Source: Nostoc sp. CHAB 5836
GTDB taxonomy: Bacteria > Cyanobacteriota > Cyanobacteriia > Cyanobacteriales > Nostocaceae
DNA length: 40,155 nt
Direction: 5' to 3'
Assembly (NCBI RefSeq): GCF_020829445.1
Contig: NZ_JAIVFV010000055.1
Span: 1 to 40,155, forward strand
Within the stretch, counting starts at the first letter, position 1; every line of letters begins with the position of its first letter. Made by a program: the position numbers and the translations under genes. Of this stretch, positions 8,431 to 17,534 are shown piece after piece. The notes beneath the pieces were generated by a model, which was given only the letters and a program-made list of their open reading frames with translations, was not told where the DNA came from and ran no database searches.

Positions 8431-8877
8431 TTAAACTTCCAACTCACCCAAAACTAAAACTTGCAACTCCGTCACTCGTTTTAAAGCCACATCGTTCGTT
8501 AAAAAAGCCTCACAACCAGCACAAATTCCTACTGCTACCTGGAGCGCATCCGGCAACTTCAGCCCATAGCGAATCCGTAACTCAGCCGCTTGTTGTGCAA
8601 TTGCGGCATCAATATTCACCAGTACAATGCCATCCGTAGCCGTCAATAAATCTGTAAATCTTTCTCTTAACTCTACCTGCCCTAAGCGAATAGGTAAAGT
8701 GATACATTCCGCCAAGGTTACAGGAGACACTACCCCTTGTATTTGCCCTTTCCCTATCAGAGCAAATATCCCCCGTACTACCTCAGCAAAAGCGGGTACA
8801 GCTTCCACATAATAAATTACAGGAGATGTATCCAAGAAAACTTTATTCACACCCTGTAAAGCATCATTGAGTTTCAT
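8431..8877 (-). CDS. vapC: PIN-domain ribonuclease toxin (VapC-like)
   Basis: The 148-residue protein has the PIN layout: VFLDTSPVIYYVE (first Asp, residue 16), LAECITLP (Glu), LKLPDALQVA (Asp) and FLTNDVALKRV (last Asp), four acidic residues that bind Mg. Such enzymes cut RNA when their antitoxin is lost. I choose the ATG at 8877, which overlaps the antitoxin stop as TAATG; eleven more codons upstream are open but lie inside the antitoxin gene. Translational coupling to vapB is likely. Confidence 0.88.
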   Translation of the reverse strand: MKLNDALQGVNKVFLDTSPVIYYVEAVPAFAEVVRGIFALIGKGQIQGVVSPVTLAECITLPIRLGQVELRERFTDLLTATDGIVLVNIDAAIAQQAAELRIRYGLKLPDALQVAVGICAGCEAFLTNDVALKRVTELQVLVLGELEV

Positions 8878-9131
8878 TAAGGCTGTCTCCATGCTTCGCG
8901 CTCTTCCCACTCATCCCGTATCTGATTTACCCATTCCTGAGCATCTTCACCCCCTAGCAAATTGGGAGCTATCCCATAAAAATCAGTCACTTTATACTTA
9001 GGTTTTTGAGTTACCGCAACAGAATCAACAGATTGCTTAATCTGCTTAACCAAATGCTCTAATACCTGCATTTGTTCCACTAAACTTAATTGATCTATCT
9101 CGTTTAAAACGCGCTCAATTGAAAAGCTCAT
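8877..9131 (-). CDS. vapB: Antitoxin of the PIN toxin pair (VapB-like)
   Basis: The 84-residue acidic protein begins MSFSIERVLNEIDQLSLVEQ and ends in a Trp/Glu-rich tail (QIRDEWEEREAW). The N-terminal half looks like two helices and could bind DNA or dimerise. The C-terminal half would sit on the PIN toxin. A good ribosome site (GGGAG) precedes the ATG. It overlaps the toxin by one base. The family cannot be named with certainty, so the assignment rests mainly on the pairing. Confidence 0.75.
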   Translation of the reverse strand: MSFSIERVLNEIDQLSLVEQMQVLEHLVKQIKQSVDSVAVTQKPKYKVTDFYGIAPNLLGGEDAQEWVNQIRDEWEEREAWRQP

Positions 9132-9673
9132 GATTTTTCTCCCTATCTAAAATCCTAAATTTCAAACCCATCATAAATCATTTGTGAAAATTATATATCT
9201 CCTTTTTCTTTCTTCCCTTTGCGCCCTTAGCGTACTTTGCGGTTCGTTTTCAAATTTTATATTTTTCACGACTCATTTAGGATTGCTATATATCTATCTA
9301 ATCATTGGTGAAAAATGAACATCACACGCAGGTATGGAGGAGAACACGGAGATTTTTCTTTATGTCTTAACAATCTCTGCATCTCTTTTCATAGCGTTCT
9401 CCTGACTAAAGTTATCTCATTTTGAGTAGTGCTAATCCTTTGAGTACGGTAAACCGTATTTGTTTGTTAGTTCCCAAAGATTAATTTAATTGTTAAGTTT
9501 AGTTACATAAATAAGAAAAGGCTGCAAACATTGCTAAACAGGAGAAATTATGAGAAGCGTTAGTATATTAGACAATCCAGGCAAAATGATCAACTTGGCG
9601 ATGTAGCCAAATGACATCACACAAGTCAAGCTCTCTCAAAAATAAAATTTAATTAACATTGTTTAACGCTGCG
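9132..9673. other. AT-rich spacer with one tiny frame
   Basis: About 540 bp without a supported gene. A degenerate TTTGCG(C/T) repeat lies at 9217-9250. An 18-codon frame (9550-9606, MRSVSILDNPGKM start) has a good AGGAG site 7 bases upstream and could be a leader peptide, but nothing else supports it. Promoters for vapB (leftward) and the DUF2949 gene (rightward) must be here. Confidence 0.4.
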
Positions 9674-9859
9674 ATGAAAGCTACAGATAAATTGGTGCAT
9701 TTTTTAGAGGAAGAGTTGGGTATTTCTGGTGGAGCAATTTCTCTTGCTTTGCGACATTGTGAGCAGACCCCCAACTTTCTAGCCATGACCCTCTGGCAGT
9801 ATGGGCTGGTAACACTAGATCAGTTAGCCCAAATTTTTGATTGGTTGGAAACAGTATAA
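9674..9859 (+). CDS. DUF2949 family protein
   Basis: The 61-residue cyanobacterial protein reads LVHFLEEELGISGGAISLAL, then RHCEQTPNFLAMTLWQYGLV and TLDQLAQIFDWLET, the full DUF2949 pattern. Its function is unknown. The ATG at 9674 gives the usual family length; a TTG at 9659 is a weaker alternative. The stop codon TAA (9857-9859) straddles the left border of a miniature element; the target TA supplies its first two bases, so the protein end is unchanged by the insertion. Confidence 0.8.
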   Translation: MKATDKLVHFLEEELGISGGAISLALRHCEQTPNFLAMTLWQYGLVTLDQLAQIFDWLETV

Positions 9860-9992
9860 GTAGGTTGGTGCAATTAAAGCTAACTGGCTAAGGCTGTCAT
9901 TTGTCATTTGTCATTTGTCCTTTGTCATTAGTAAGGGTTTTAATCCTATTTACGTTTCGTAACATAATTGGGGGTTTTTGCACCAACTTACT
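9859..9992. mobile_element. Miniature element, family A, copy 2
   Basis: The 134-bp element lies between TA dinucleotides (9857-9858, 9993-9994). Its ends AGTAGGTTGGTGCA and TGCACCAACTTACT are nearly perfect inverted repeats, the best preserved of the family. The interior repeats TCATTTG about four times, more than copy 1 and fewer than copy 3 at 27138. Confidence 0.85.
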
Positions 9993-10089
9993 TAAGCTGC
10001 TACTTCAACTATTTTGATGGTAAATATTGGACTTTCTCAGCAAGTCACATTCTCAACAGTTTTCATTATAAGGATTGGTAACAAAGTCT

Positions 10090-11955
10090 ATGGCAATTAA
10101 AGAACAACCTAAGCCACCTCGGTTCCGGATTATTGCGAATATATTACTGGCAGTATCAGGACTATTCCTGCTGTTAAATTTATTCTTGCCTGGTTTATTT
10201 GCTTCTGGCCCTGCTGGCGTTCCCTATAGCCTATTTATTCATCAAGTACAAGAGGGGGAAGTCAGCCGCGTTTCCGTTGGTCAAAATCAGATTATCTACC
10301 AACTAAAAGCAGAAAATGCCGAACCGGGCCCGGTGTTTGCAACGACACCAATCTTTGATTTAGAGTTACCCAAACTGCTAGAACAAAAGGGAGTTGAGTT
10401 TGCTGCTACACCTCCACCGAAGAATACTTGGTTTACAACCCTCTTGAGTTGGGTGATTCCACCACTGATTTTTATTGGTATTTGGCAATTCTTTCTCGCC
10501 CGTGGTGGTGGCGGTGGCCCCCAAGGTGCGCTTTCCATTGGTAAGAGCAAAGCTAAGGTTTACGTTGAAGGCGAATCAGCTAAAATTACCTTTGCAGATG
10601 TGGCTGGGGTAGAAGAAGCGAAAACTGAGTTAGTGGAAATTGTCGATTTTCTCAAGACTCCAGGACGGTTTACGCAAATTGGGGCTAGGATTCCCAAAGG
10701 TGTGTTGTTGGTTGGCCCTCCAGGAACTGGTAAGACACTGTTAGCCAAAGCCGTAGCAGGGGAAGCAGGAGTTCCATTCTTCAGCATCTCTGGTTCTGAG
10801 TTTGTGGAATTGTTTGTCGGCGTCGGTTCTTCCAGAGTGCGGGATTTGTTTGAGCAAGCTAAAAAACAAGCTCCCTGTATTATATTCATTGATGAATTAG
10901 ATGCGATCGGTAAATCTCGTAGCAGTAACGGCTTTTACGGCGGTAACGATGAGCGAGAACAGACCCTCAACCAGTTACTAACAGAGATGGATGGGTTTGC
11001 GGCTGGGGATGCAACGGTGATTGTACTAGCAGCTACTAACCGTCCCGAAAGCCTTGACTCCGCATTGCTGCGTCCAGGGCGCTTTGACCGGCAAGTATTG
11101 GTAGACCGTCCCGATTTATCTGGTCGTGAAGCAATTCTCAAGATTCACGCTCAAAAGGTAAAATTAGGAGATGATGTAGATTTAAAAGCGATCGCTACCC
11201 GTACCCCTGGTTTTGCTGGCGCAGATTTGGCAAACTTGGTAAATGAAGCCGCATTATTGGCAGCTCGCAATCTGCGTCAAAGTGTTGCTCAAGAAGACTT
11301 TGCCGAAGCAATTGAGCGGGTAGTGGCCGGTTTAGAGAAAAAGAGTCGCGTCATGAACGACACTGAGAAAAAGATTGTTGCATACCATGAAGTTGGTCAC
11401 GCAATGGTCGGGGCCCTAACAACAGGGAACGGTCGCGTCGAAAAGATTTCGATTATTCCCCGTGGGATGGCAGCTTTGGGCTACACTCTGCAATTACCAA
11501 CCGAAGACCGCTTTTTGATGAATGAAACAGAACTGCGGGGTCAGATTGCGACTTTGTTGGGTGGACGTTCCGCCGAAGAGATTGTGTTTAACAGTATTAC
11601 AACCGGTGCTTCTAACGATTTGCAACGAGCAACAGACTTAGCAGAACGAATGGTAACAGCTTATGGTATGAGTAAAATCTTAGGGCCATTGGCTTATCAA
11701 CAAGGACAACAATCAATGTTCCTGGGTAACGGTGCGGCTAATCCCCGACGAGCAGTGAGTGAAGAAACGTCGAAAGCCATTGATAGCGAAGTCAAGGAAA
11801 TCGTGGAAACAGCCCACGAACAAGCCCTAGAAATACTCAGACAGAATCGAGACTTGCTAGAAGCGATCGCGACCCAACTCTTAGAAACAGAAGTCATTGA
11901 AGGCGAAAAACTGCACAATTTATTGAGTCAAGTGAAACCTGTAACTAATTCCTAA
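10090..11955 (+). CDS. ftsH: ATP-dependent zinc metalloprotease FtsH
   Basis: The 621-residue membrane-bound AAA protease degrades damaged or misfolded membrane proteins, including photosystem subunits. Two membrane segments lie near residues 14-36 and 118-140, with a lumenal domain between. The AAA module has Walker A GPPGTGKT (about 209-216), Walker [12 protein letters not shown] and the second region of homology [18 protein letters not shown]. The zinc site HEVGH is near 433. It resembles the cyanobacterial FtsH1/FtsH4 type ([20 protein letters not shown] after the first membrane segment) more than FtsH2/FtsH3. I choose ATG 10090 over TTG 10075: AAGGA at 10070-10074 would touch the TTG, while the ATG begins the conserved MAIK. 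No partner gene is adjacent. Confidence 0.96.
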   Translation: MAIKEQPKPPRFRIIANILLAVSGLFLLLNLFLPGLFASGPAGVPYSLFIHQVQEGEVSRVSVGQNQIIYQLKAENAEPGPVFATTPIFDLELPKLLEQKGVEFAATPPPKNTWFTTLLSWVIPPLIFIGIWQFFLARGGGGGPQGALSIGKSKAKVYVEGESAKITFADVAGVEEAKTELVEIVDFLKTPGRFTQIGARIPKGVLLVGPPGTGKTLLAKAVAGEAGVPFFSISGSEFVELFVGVGSSRVRDLFEQAKKQAPCIIFIDELDAIGKSRSSNGFYGGNDEREQTLNQLLTEMDGFAAGDATVIVLAATNRPESLDSALLRPGRFDRQVLVDRPDLSGREAILKIHAQKVKLGDDVDLKAIATRTPGFAGADLANLVNEAALLAARNLRQSVAQEDFAEAIERVVAGLEKKSRVMNDTEKKIVAYHEVGHAMVGALTTGNGRVEKISIIPRGMAALGYTLQLPTEDRFLMNETELRGQIATLLGGRSAEEIVFNSITTGASNDLQRATDLAERMVTAYGMSKILGPLAYQQGQQSMFLGNGAANPRRAVSEETSKAIDSEVKEIVETAHEQALEILRQNRDLLEAIATQLLETEVIEGEKLHNLLSQVKPVTNS

Positions 11956-11976
11956 TAAAAAAAGTCAACTTTTAAA

Positions 11977-12015
11977 CGCAGAGAAACGCAGAGAAAAACT
12001 TTGCGTTTCTCTGCG
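11977..12015. terminator. Hairpin between convergent ftsH and moeB
   Basis: CGCAGAGAAACGCA (11977-11990) and TGCGTTTCTCTGCG (12002-12015) pair perfectly over 14 bp with an 11-base loop. It lies 21 bp after ftsH and 25 bp before the moeB stop, suiting a terminator for both. The same words recur to 12038, so it is also a repeat. No long T-run follows. Confidence 0.55.
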
Positions 12016-12040
12016 CTTCCCTCTGCGTACCTTTGCGTTT

Positions 12041-13213
12041 TTAATACTCCGGAACAGCAGGATCAATTTCTCGACTCCAAGCAGTAATTCCGCCTTTAAC
12101 ATTCGTCCCAACAATCCCCGCTTCCTTAAGAATAGCCAGGGCTTTCGCCGATCGCCCGCCCATCTTACAATGAGCAATTAAGCGGTGTCCATTCAATATT
12201 TCCTTCACCTTCGCAATCCCATTTCCATTTTCAATCTCTGGTAAAGGCACCAACACCGAACCCGGAATCTTGGCAATTTCATACTCATTGGGATTGCGGA
12301 CATCTAGCAGGACAAAATCCTTCGCACCGCTATCCAGCAATTCCTTCAAATCCTTGACAGTCATTTCTTGACTTTCCATCTGCTGTTTTGCCTCCTCTGC
12401 CTTAGCTTGTGGAATTCCGCAGAATTGTTCATAGTCTATCAGCTTTTCAATCACAGGGCGAATTGGGTTAGGACGCAGCTTCAACTCCCGGAATTTCATA
12501 TCTAAGGCGTTGTATAACAGCAATCGTCCACTGAGAGTGTTACCTTGTCCCAAAATAATTTTGACAGTTTCCGTTGCCTGGATTAAACCAATAATTCCGG
12601 GTAAAATTCCCAATACGCCACCTTCAGCACAAGAGGGAACCATTCCTGGCGGTGGTGGTTCTGGGAAAAGGTCACGATAATTCGGCCCACCTTCGTAGTT
12701 AAATACAGTAGCTTGCCCTTCAAAGCGTAAAATTGAACCGTAGACGTTAGGCTTATTCAGCAATACGCAAGCATCGTTAACTAGATATCTGGTGGGGAAA
12801 TTATCAGTACCATCCACGACAATATCGTAAGGTTGAAGGATTTCCAGGGCGTTTTCGGAACTCAGGCGAGTTTCATATAAATCAACCTGACAATATGGGT
12901 TAATCTCGTGAATGCGGTTTTTTGCCGATTCAATCTTGGGTTTACCCACCCAGGATGTACCGTGGATTACTTGGCGTTGCAGATTAGAAGTATCAACAAC
13001 ATCGAAATCGACAATCCCGATGCGTCCGATACCCGCCGCCGCCAAATATAAAAGTAGTGGTGAACCTAGTCCACCTGTACCGATACACTGGACACTAGCT
13101 GCTTTCAGGCGCTTCTGTCCTTCTAGTCCTACTTCCGGCAAAATCAGATGTCGGGAATAGCGTTCGTAATCGTCTTTGGTCAACTGGATTTCGTCCAGAT
13201 TGGGATTGAGCAT
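12041..13213 (-). CDS. moeB: Molybdopterin-synthase adenylyltransferase MoeB with rhodanese domain
   Basis: The 390-residue protein has an E1-like ThiF/MoeB domain (about 1-260) with the nucleotide loop GTGGLGSPLLLYLAAAGIG and the DGTDNFPTRYLVND segment. A C-terminal rhodanese domain (about 285-390) has the active-site loop HCKMGGRS (Cys near 349). It activates the C-terminus of MoaD/ThiS-like sulfur carriers by adenylation and can pass on sulfur. Both CxxC zinc pairs of classical MoeB are replaced (NYRD before LFPEPPPPG, and PNPIRPV later), as I recall for cyanobacterial relatives. The start at 13213 (MLNPNLDEI) is the conserved one; the 53 codons upstream are open only by chance across a repeat. 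A JAMM protease remnant lies upstream on the same strand. Confidence 0.93.
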   Translation of the reverse strand: MLNPNLDEIQLTKDDYERYSRHLILPEVGLEGQKRLKAASVQCIGTGGLGSPLLLYLAAAGIGRIGIVDFDVVDTSNLQRQVIHGTSWVGKPKIESAKNRIHEINPYCQVDLYETRLSSENALEILQPYDIVVDGTDNFPTRYLVNDACVLLNKPNVYGSILRFEGQATVFNYEGGPNYRDLFPEPPPPGMVPSCAEGGVLGILPGIIGLIQATETVKIILGQGNTLSGRLLLYNALDMKFRELKLRPNPIRPVIEKLIDYEQFCGIPQAKAEEAKQQMESQEMTVKDLKELLDSGAKDFVLLDVRNPNEYEIAKIPGSVLVPLPEIENGNGIAKVKEILNGHRLIAHCKMGGRSAKALAILKEAGIVGTNVKGGITAWSREIDPAVPEY

Positions 13214-13290
13214 AGCAGTTATGATCTGGGAGAGCGGAATATTAATCCTATCGAAAAACGATATCCTTGTTAAAACTAAGCCGTTAAACC

Positions 13291-13322
13291 AATTCGCAAT
13301 TCGCAATTCGCAATTCGCAATT
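13291..13322. repeat. Short tandem repeat, heptamer AATTCGC
   Basis: About four and a half copies of the 7-bp unit AATTCGC run in tandem upstream of moeB. Such heptameric short tandem repeats are common in Nostocaceae spacers. Confidence 0.85.
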
Positions 13323-13399
13323 ACGTGAAAGTGACGGGGATTTAGACCCCGACACAAAACGTGCTGCCACAAGAGGCAGGGGACTTAAACCCCCAAAGT

Positions 13400-13681
13400 T
13401 CGTTGAAACTTCCCTTTGTGTTTTTAGCATAACTTCGGGTGCGACGCCGAATAGCCCGTCGTAGACATCCCATAGTGCCGTTTTTTACTTTCTGTTGTCC
13501 CTTCCCCTGCAAACTCAGCCGCCGCTTCTGTATTCCAGGCGTTTTCTGTTGGCATGACTTCTACCACAGTTTTACCCTCCTTAGCCAGATAGCCCAGAAT
13601 TATACCACAGCACTCGTCTGGATAAGTGCTTTCGGCATGGCTGCGGATAATTTGCAACTGTTCTTGGCTAAGTCGGATCAT
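13400..13681 (-). pseudogene. JAMM/Mov34 (M67) metalloprotease, truncated
   Basis: The frame begins MIRLSQEQLQIIRSHAESTY, then PDECCGIILGYL, the start of cyanobacterial JAMM proteins of about 145 residues that process sulfur carrier proteins. After residue 67 the sequence turns into a repeat-derived segment (coding YGMSTTGYS) and stops at 13424. One frame over, VAPEVMLKTQREV (13445 down to 13405) continues the family sequence, so a small insertion shifted the frame. The catalytic HxHP...D motif is absent; downstream is a repeat. A JAMM gene next to moeB is a common pairing, so this is probably the broken upstream partner. Confidence 0.65.
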
Positions 13682-14205
13682 CTCTGCGTTTGTGATTCTG
13701 GCAACCTAACATCGCCACGCACTGCCTTTATCTTGATCATAGCTTAGGCATAGCTCAATAACAGGCTACGCCCAATAGCCGCCGCAGCCAGTGCAGGGTT
13801 CCAAAAGGGAAATATATATTTTTTATCACTCTTCGAGCATTTACCTACTACTTTATGTATTGCTTGTCAACATAATTATTATTAACACGCAAAATTCAGT
13901 ACTTTTAGATACAATTTTCGTAAATAATGTGAAGAATATGTAAAGATGCTTATTTAACCATAGACATTTAAGTAAGATATTCGCTATGTATTATATTGTG
14001 TAGTATTTAAGTATTATCTATTTTCAAACTACACACCCACGTATAATAGCCCACAAGGAGGGTATAAAAATCTCTTTGGCGAGATTAAGAGTCAACAGTT
14101 GACTATTTTCTCTTCTAGTAAGCTGATGTGAGTCTAAATTGTACATTTTGGTGTTAAGACCGTCCTTTGTCAATTGTCATCTGTCCTTGAAAATACAAAT
14201 AACTC
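13682..14205. other. AT-rich spacer before the RTX array
   Basis: No gene is supported. An AT-rich tract fills 13800-14040. A near-palindrome AGTCAACAGTTGACT lies at 14090-14104, and heptameric TTGTCA repeats at 14167-14186. Confidence 0.45.
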
Positions 14206-14370
14206 AGGACTTACGCAACTGGCATATTATTTTCAGTTTGTAGTGTTCGCGCAGCGTCTCGTTGGCGCAGCCTAAGAAGAGAAGAGAGGACTAAAGTCCT
14301 CAAAATCAGGGCTAAAGCCCTTACTACAAACTACAAACCTGATTTTTTTGTGACACTTGCGTAAGTCCTA
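14206..14370. mobile_element. Miniature element, family B (AGGACTTACGCAA ends), copy 1
   Basis: The 165 bp begin AGGACTTACGCAACTGGCA and end with ACTTGCGTAAGTCCT, inverted repeats. Inside, GGACTAAAGTCC and GGGCTAAAGCCC are further self-complementary words flanked by GTTTGTAGT/ACTACAAAC. Related copies lie at 17070, 26105 and 32048. Confidence 0.75.
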
Positions 14371-14856
14371 TAACTAATGACTAATGACAACTCTCTCCTG
14401 AAAGAGACGCTGCGCCTAGCTTGCTTGGCCGGAGGGGTACACCAGTAAATATACAATTTAAATGTCTAACAGCTTAGGACTTAGGCGCTGGCAAAAAACC
14501 AAATATGAAGTGTCGCTTTTAGGTATTCAATTGTGAAATTTTTCGATACTTGTTGAGTGATTTCTGCTGAACAAGGATGATTAATTTAGCCTGAAATGAC
14601 CGATTATTCTGAACGCAGAGGCTGATGAATTTGTACAGTGCTTAAGATTTAGATAGTTTGAGATATTTAGATAGTTGCTATTTACAAGCCTTGGAATAGG
14701 CTGAGTCTTCGAGAAATATTACTGATCCTCAATGGTGACGTATAAAGTATGCCGAAAACCTCAAATTTCGGCAGGTTCTTTGTGCCCCAAAACAGCACAA
14801 ACAGCAGTTTGAGAACTTACAGTTACTGAAAAAATCGATTTAGCTAGGTAAAAGTT
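14371..14856 (+). promoter_or_regulatory. Leader of RTX gene 1
   Basis: The last 160 bp are shared with the other RTX leaders: CTTCGAGAAA, then a hairpin GCCGAAA (14751-14757)/TTTCGGC (14766-14772), then CAGCACAAACAGCA and AAAAATCGATTTAGCTAG just before the ATG. The high conservation across all copies suggests shared transcription or translation control. Recent duplication alone could also explain it. No SD sequence is evident. The upstream part (14371-14690) shows nothing I recognise. Confidence 0.5.
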
Positions 14857-16911
14857 ATGGCAAATATAATTGGAACCAACGGTAATGATACTTTACTGGG
14901 AAGTGACGAATCAGACACGATCAATGGTAAAGAAGGCAACGATACCATCACAAGTAGTGAGGGCAACGACACGCTGACTGGTGGTGGTGGTAATGATCAA
15001 TTTGTTTACAACAACGGCTACTACTACTACAACAGCAAGACTGATATCATCACAGATTTTGGTGGCGTAGGTAAAAGCGTAAATCCCTCGGCAGCAGTCA
15101 TTGCCGAAGTAGACACCCTAACATTCCAGGGCGATCGCTTCACTGCCCAAAATCTGCTGCTTACCCAGAATGGCAGCAATCTGGAAATTATGTTTGAACC
15201 GGCGTATAGTACAAATATCAAAGTCATCCTGCAAAACTTTACCTTGGAAAACCTGAATAACCTCAGCAAATCTACAGGAGCCACTGTAGACTTGGGCAAT
15301 ATCCTGTTTGATGGGCAAACTAGCATCACCAAGAGCTTTGATGTCTTCAGTGCCAACTCCACCCAAAGCACTATCTTCAACAAAAATACAGTAACCTTCC
15401 TTAACGATCTGAACAATAATGTTAAAGGCTTTGACAACTCTGATGATGTAATTAATGGTCAGGGAGGTAATGACAAAATCGACGGCAAAAGTGGCAACGA
15501 CCTGCTGAGGGGGGGACTGGGGAATGATACCTTGATTGGTGGTGCGGGGAATGACATCCTAAGGGGTTATAGAGGGAATAACTACCCCACTGGTGTTGCA
15601 AGGGATGGAATCGAGAAGACTTCGGGGAATGACTCCCTCGTTGGTGGTAGTGGGAACGATAGCTTGAATGTTGATTTTTCAACAGGTGATAACACCCTCG
15701 TTGGTGGTAGTGGGAACGATAGCTTGAATGTTGATTTTTCAACAGGCGATAACACCCTCGTTGGTGGCGCTGATAACGATGGCTTGAGTGCTGGCGCTTC
15801 CCAGGGCAATAACTTCCTCTCTGGGGGAAATGGCAATGATATTCTTTACACCTCTTACGTTGAAGATAACTCCGGCGGACCGGGGGTTATTAGCTCAACA
15901 GGCAATAACACTCTCAACGGCGGCGCTGGTGACGATACCTTGAATGCTGGGTCTCCATTAGGGAATAACCTACTTTTTGGGGGCGATGGCAATGATTACC
16001 TTGACACCTCTGGCGATTACGGCAGATACTCAGCTTTTTTCCCATCAGGCAATAACACTCTCATTGGTGGCGCTGGTGACGATAGCTTGAGTGCTGGTCT
16101 TTCATCAGGCGATAACCTACTCTCTGGAGGCGATGGCAATGATTCTCTTGACACCTCTGGCGATTACGGATACGGCGGACTGATCCCATCCGAAGGTAAT
16201 AACACCCTCAACGGTGGTGCTGGTGACGATTACTTGAATGCTACCCTTTCAATAGGGAATAACTTCCTCTCTGGGGGTGATGGCAATGATACCATTGATG
16301 CCAGCACGATATTTGCAGATACTATCCCCTATTTTTCAGTGACTCAAGCGGTAGATGGGGGTAAAGGGGACGATTTATTGTCTTATAGTTCCTCTGACGA
16401 TCCTACAAGAGGAATCACTTCGACATTTGATCCTAGTACTAACATTGGCTCAATTACGGCGGGCACGAATCGGGTTAGCTACAAAAATATCGAACGATTA
16501 AATATCTCAGGTACAGACTACGATGACAATATTGTGGGGAGCAACGGTAATGATATCCTCAAAGGCAATAACGGTAATGATAGTCTCTATGGAGGATCTG
16601 GTACTGATACCTTTGCTTTCAATAGTTTCAGTGAAGGCATTGATAGAGTATACGACTTCAACGCGACTAATGAACTGATTCAGATATCGGCTGCTGGTTT
16701 TGGTGGCGGGTTATCAATCGGTTCACTTGAGAAAAGTCAGTTTACCATCGGAACATCTGCAACCACTAGCGAAGAGCGATTTATCTACAACAGCGCTACA
16801 GGTGGACTGTTCTTTGATTCTGATGGCAGTGCGTCTGGGTTTACTCAGGTACAATTTGCTTTAGTTACTGCTGGATTATCTCTAAGCGAAAAGAATTTTG
16901 TGGTTGTTTAA
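14857..16911 (+). CDS. RTX-repeat calcium-binding protein 1
   Basis: The 684-residue acidic protein has no N-terminal signal peptide. It opens with RTX nonapeptides (GTNGNDTLLGSD, GGGGNDQF). A tyrosine-rich spot follows (GYYYYN), then a conserved non-RTX domain (about 60-200, with FDVFSANSTQSTIF), a long run of GGxGxD-type repeats that should fold as a Ca-binding beta-roll, and one copy of the module ITSTFDPSTNIGSITAG, then VSYKNIERLNISGT (about 505-565). The C-terminus (YDFNATNELIQIS, then LFFDSDGSASGF and EKNFVVV) resembles a type I secretion signal. Export by an ABC/TolC system is therefore likely but no transporter is in the window. A 60-bp unit is duplicated at 15661-15780. It is the first of four tandem paralogues. 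Confidence 0.9.
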   Translation: MANIIGTNGNDTLLGSDESDTINGKEGNDTITSSEGNDTLTGGGGNDQFVYNNGYYYYNSKTDIITDFGGVGKSVNPSAAVIAEVDTLTFQGDRFTAQNLLLTQNGSNLEIMFEPAYSTNIKVILQNFTLENLNNLSKSTGATVDLGNILFDGQTSITKSFDVFSANSTQSTIFNKNTVTFLNDLNNNVKGFDNSDDVINGQGGNDKIDGKSGNDLLRGGLGNDTLIGGAGNDILRGYRGNNYPTGVARDGIEKTSGNDSLVGGSGNDSLNVDFSTGDNTLVGGSGNDSLNVDFSTGDNTLVGGADNDGLSAGASQGNNFLSGGNGNDILYTSYVEDNSGGPGVISSTGNNTLNGGAGDDTLNAGSPLGNNLLFGGDGNDYLDTSGDYGRYSAFFPSGNNTLIGGAGDDSLSAGLSSGDNLLSGGDGNDSLDTSGDYGYGGLIPSEGNNTLNGGAGDDYLNATLSIGNNFLSGGDGNDTIDASTIFADTIPYFSVTQAVDGGKGDDLLSYSSSDDPTRGITSTFDPSTNIGSITAGTNRVSYKNIERLNISGTDYDDNIVGSNGNDILKGNNGNDSLYGGSGTDTFAFNSFSEGIDRVYDFNATNELIQISAAGFGGGLSIGSLEKSQFTIGTSATTSEERFIYNSATGGLFFDSDGSASGFTQVQFALVTAGLSLSEKNFVVV

Positions 16912-16918
16912 TTGTGAT

Positions 16919-17219
16919 AAGTAGGTGGACACAATTATTTATAAAACGCATTTCGACAACTCTACCAGACGCCCAAGGGACGCTCAATGCTCGATACTTT
17001 GAGAAGACGAGGGTTGAGCGAAGTCGAAACCCGGCAATCGAAGTGAGGTTTAATTTAGTCCTTCTACTTAGGACTTACGCAAGTGTCACAAAAAAATGTC
17101 AACTGGCACATCTACTTCAATTACAACTTAATGCTTGTAAGCTTTGATTTATCACCATTAGAACCAAATTAGTTATGTGTGACAGTTTTGAGATTAATGT
17201 GCCAGTTGCATAAGTCCTG
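16919..17219. mobile_element. Composite of two miniature elements between RTX genes 1 and 2
   Basis: The other RTX spacers read GTGATT(A/G)GCGTTCTGCC here without interruption. In this copy 301 bp are inserted, flanked by TGTGAT (16913-16918 and 17220-17225). The left part (16920-17068) has family-A-like ends, AGTAGGTGGAC and GTCCTTCTACT, flanked by TA. The right part (17070-17218) is a family B element, AGGACTTACGCAAGTG to CAGTTGCATAAGTCCT. The A-like element probably entered at the TA created where B joins its target. Confidence 0.75.
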
Positions 17220-17225
17220 TGTGAT

Positions 17226-17534
17226 TAGCGTTCTGCCATCACTCTAGGCACATAATGTGAAGTTCTCAATAGATCAAGAATGCTGAATGCTGAGTTGAAA
17301 CATCGCCCACAAGGGGCGGGGCTTCTACCAAATACAGAAGTACTGAGTAACTCTTAATTAACTCGGCACTCAGCACTGAGTAGGGTGAATCTTCGAGAAA
17401 AAATTTCACCCTGAACGGTTACCTATAAAGTATGCCGAAAACCTAAAATTTCGGCGGGTTATTTCCAAAAACAGCACAAACAGCAGTTTCAGAACTGAAG
17501 TTACAGAAAAAATCGATTCAGCTAGATAAAAATT
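17226..17534 (+). promoter_or_regulatory. RTX spacer and leader of gene 2
   Basis: This spacer has the array's shared sequence: GCGTTCTGCCATCACTCTAG, GAATGCTGAATGCTGAGTTG, CACTCAGCACTGAGTAGGG, the hairpin GCCGAAA (17434-17440)/TTTCGGC (17449-17455) and the AAAAATCGATTCAGCTAG motif before the ATG. It lacks the TTA-flanked element found in spacers 3 and 4 and so shows the empty site at 17355. Confidence 0.55.

Noticed and set aside
12041..13372. 443-residue version of MoeB
   Set aside because: The first 53 codons cover heptamer repeats and a spacer; the conserved start is MLNPNLDEI.
15452..15836. Frames antisense to the RTX repeats
   Set aside because: Periodic composition of RTX DNA keeps antisense frames open; no start signals.
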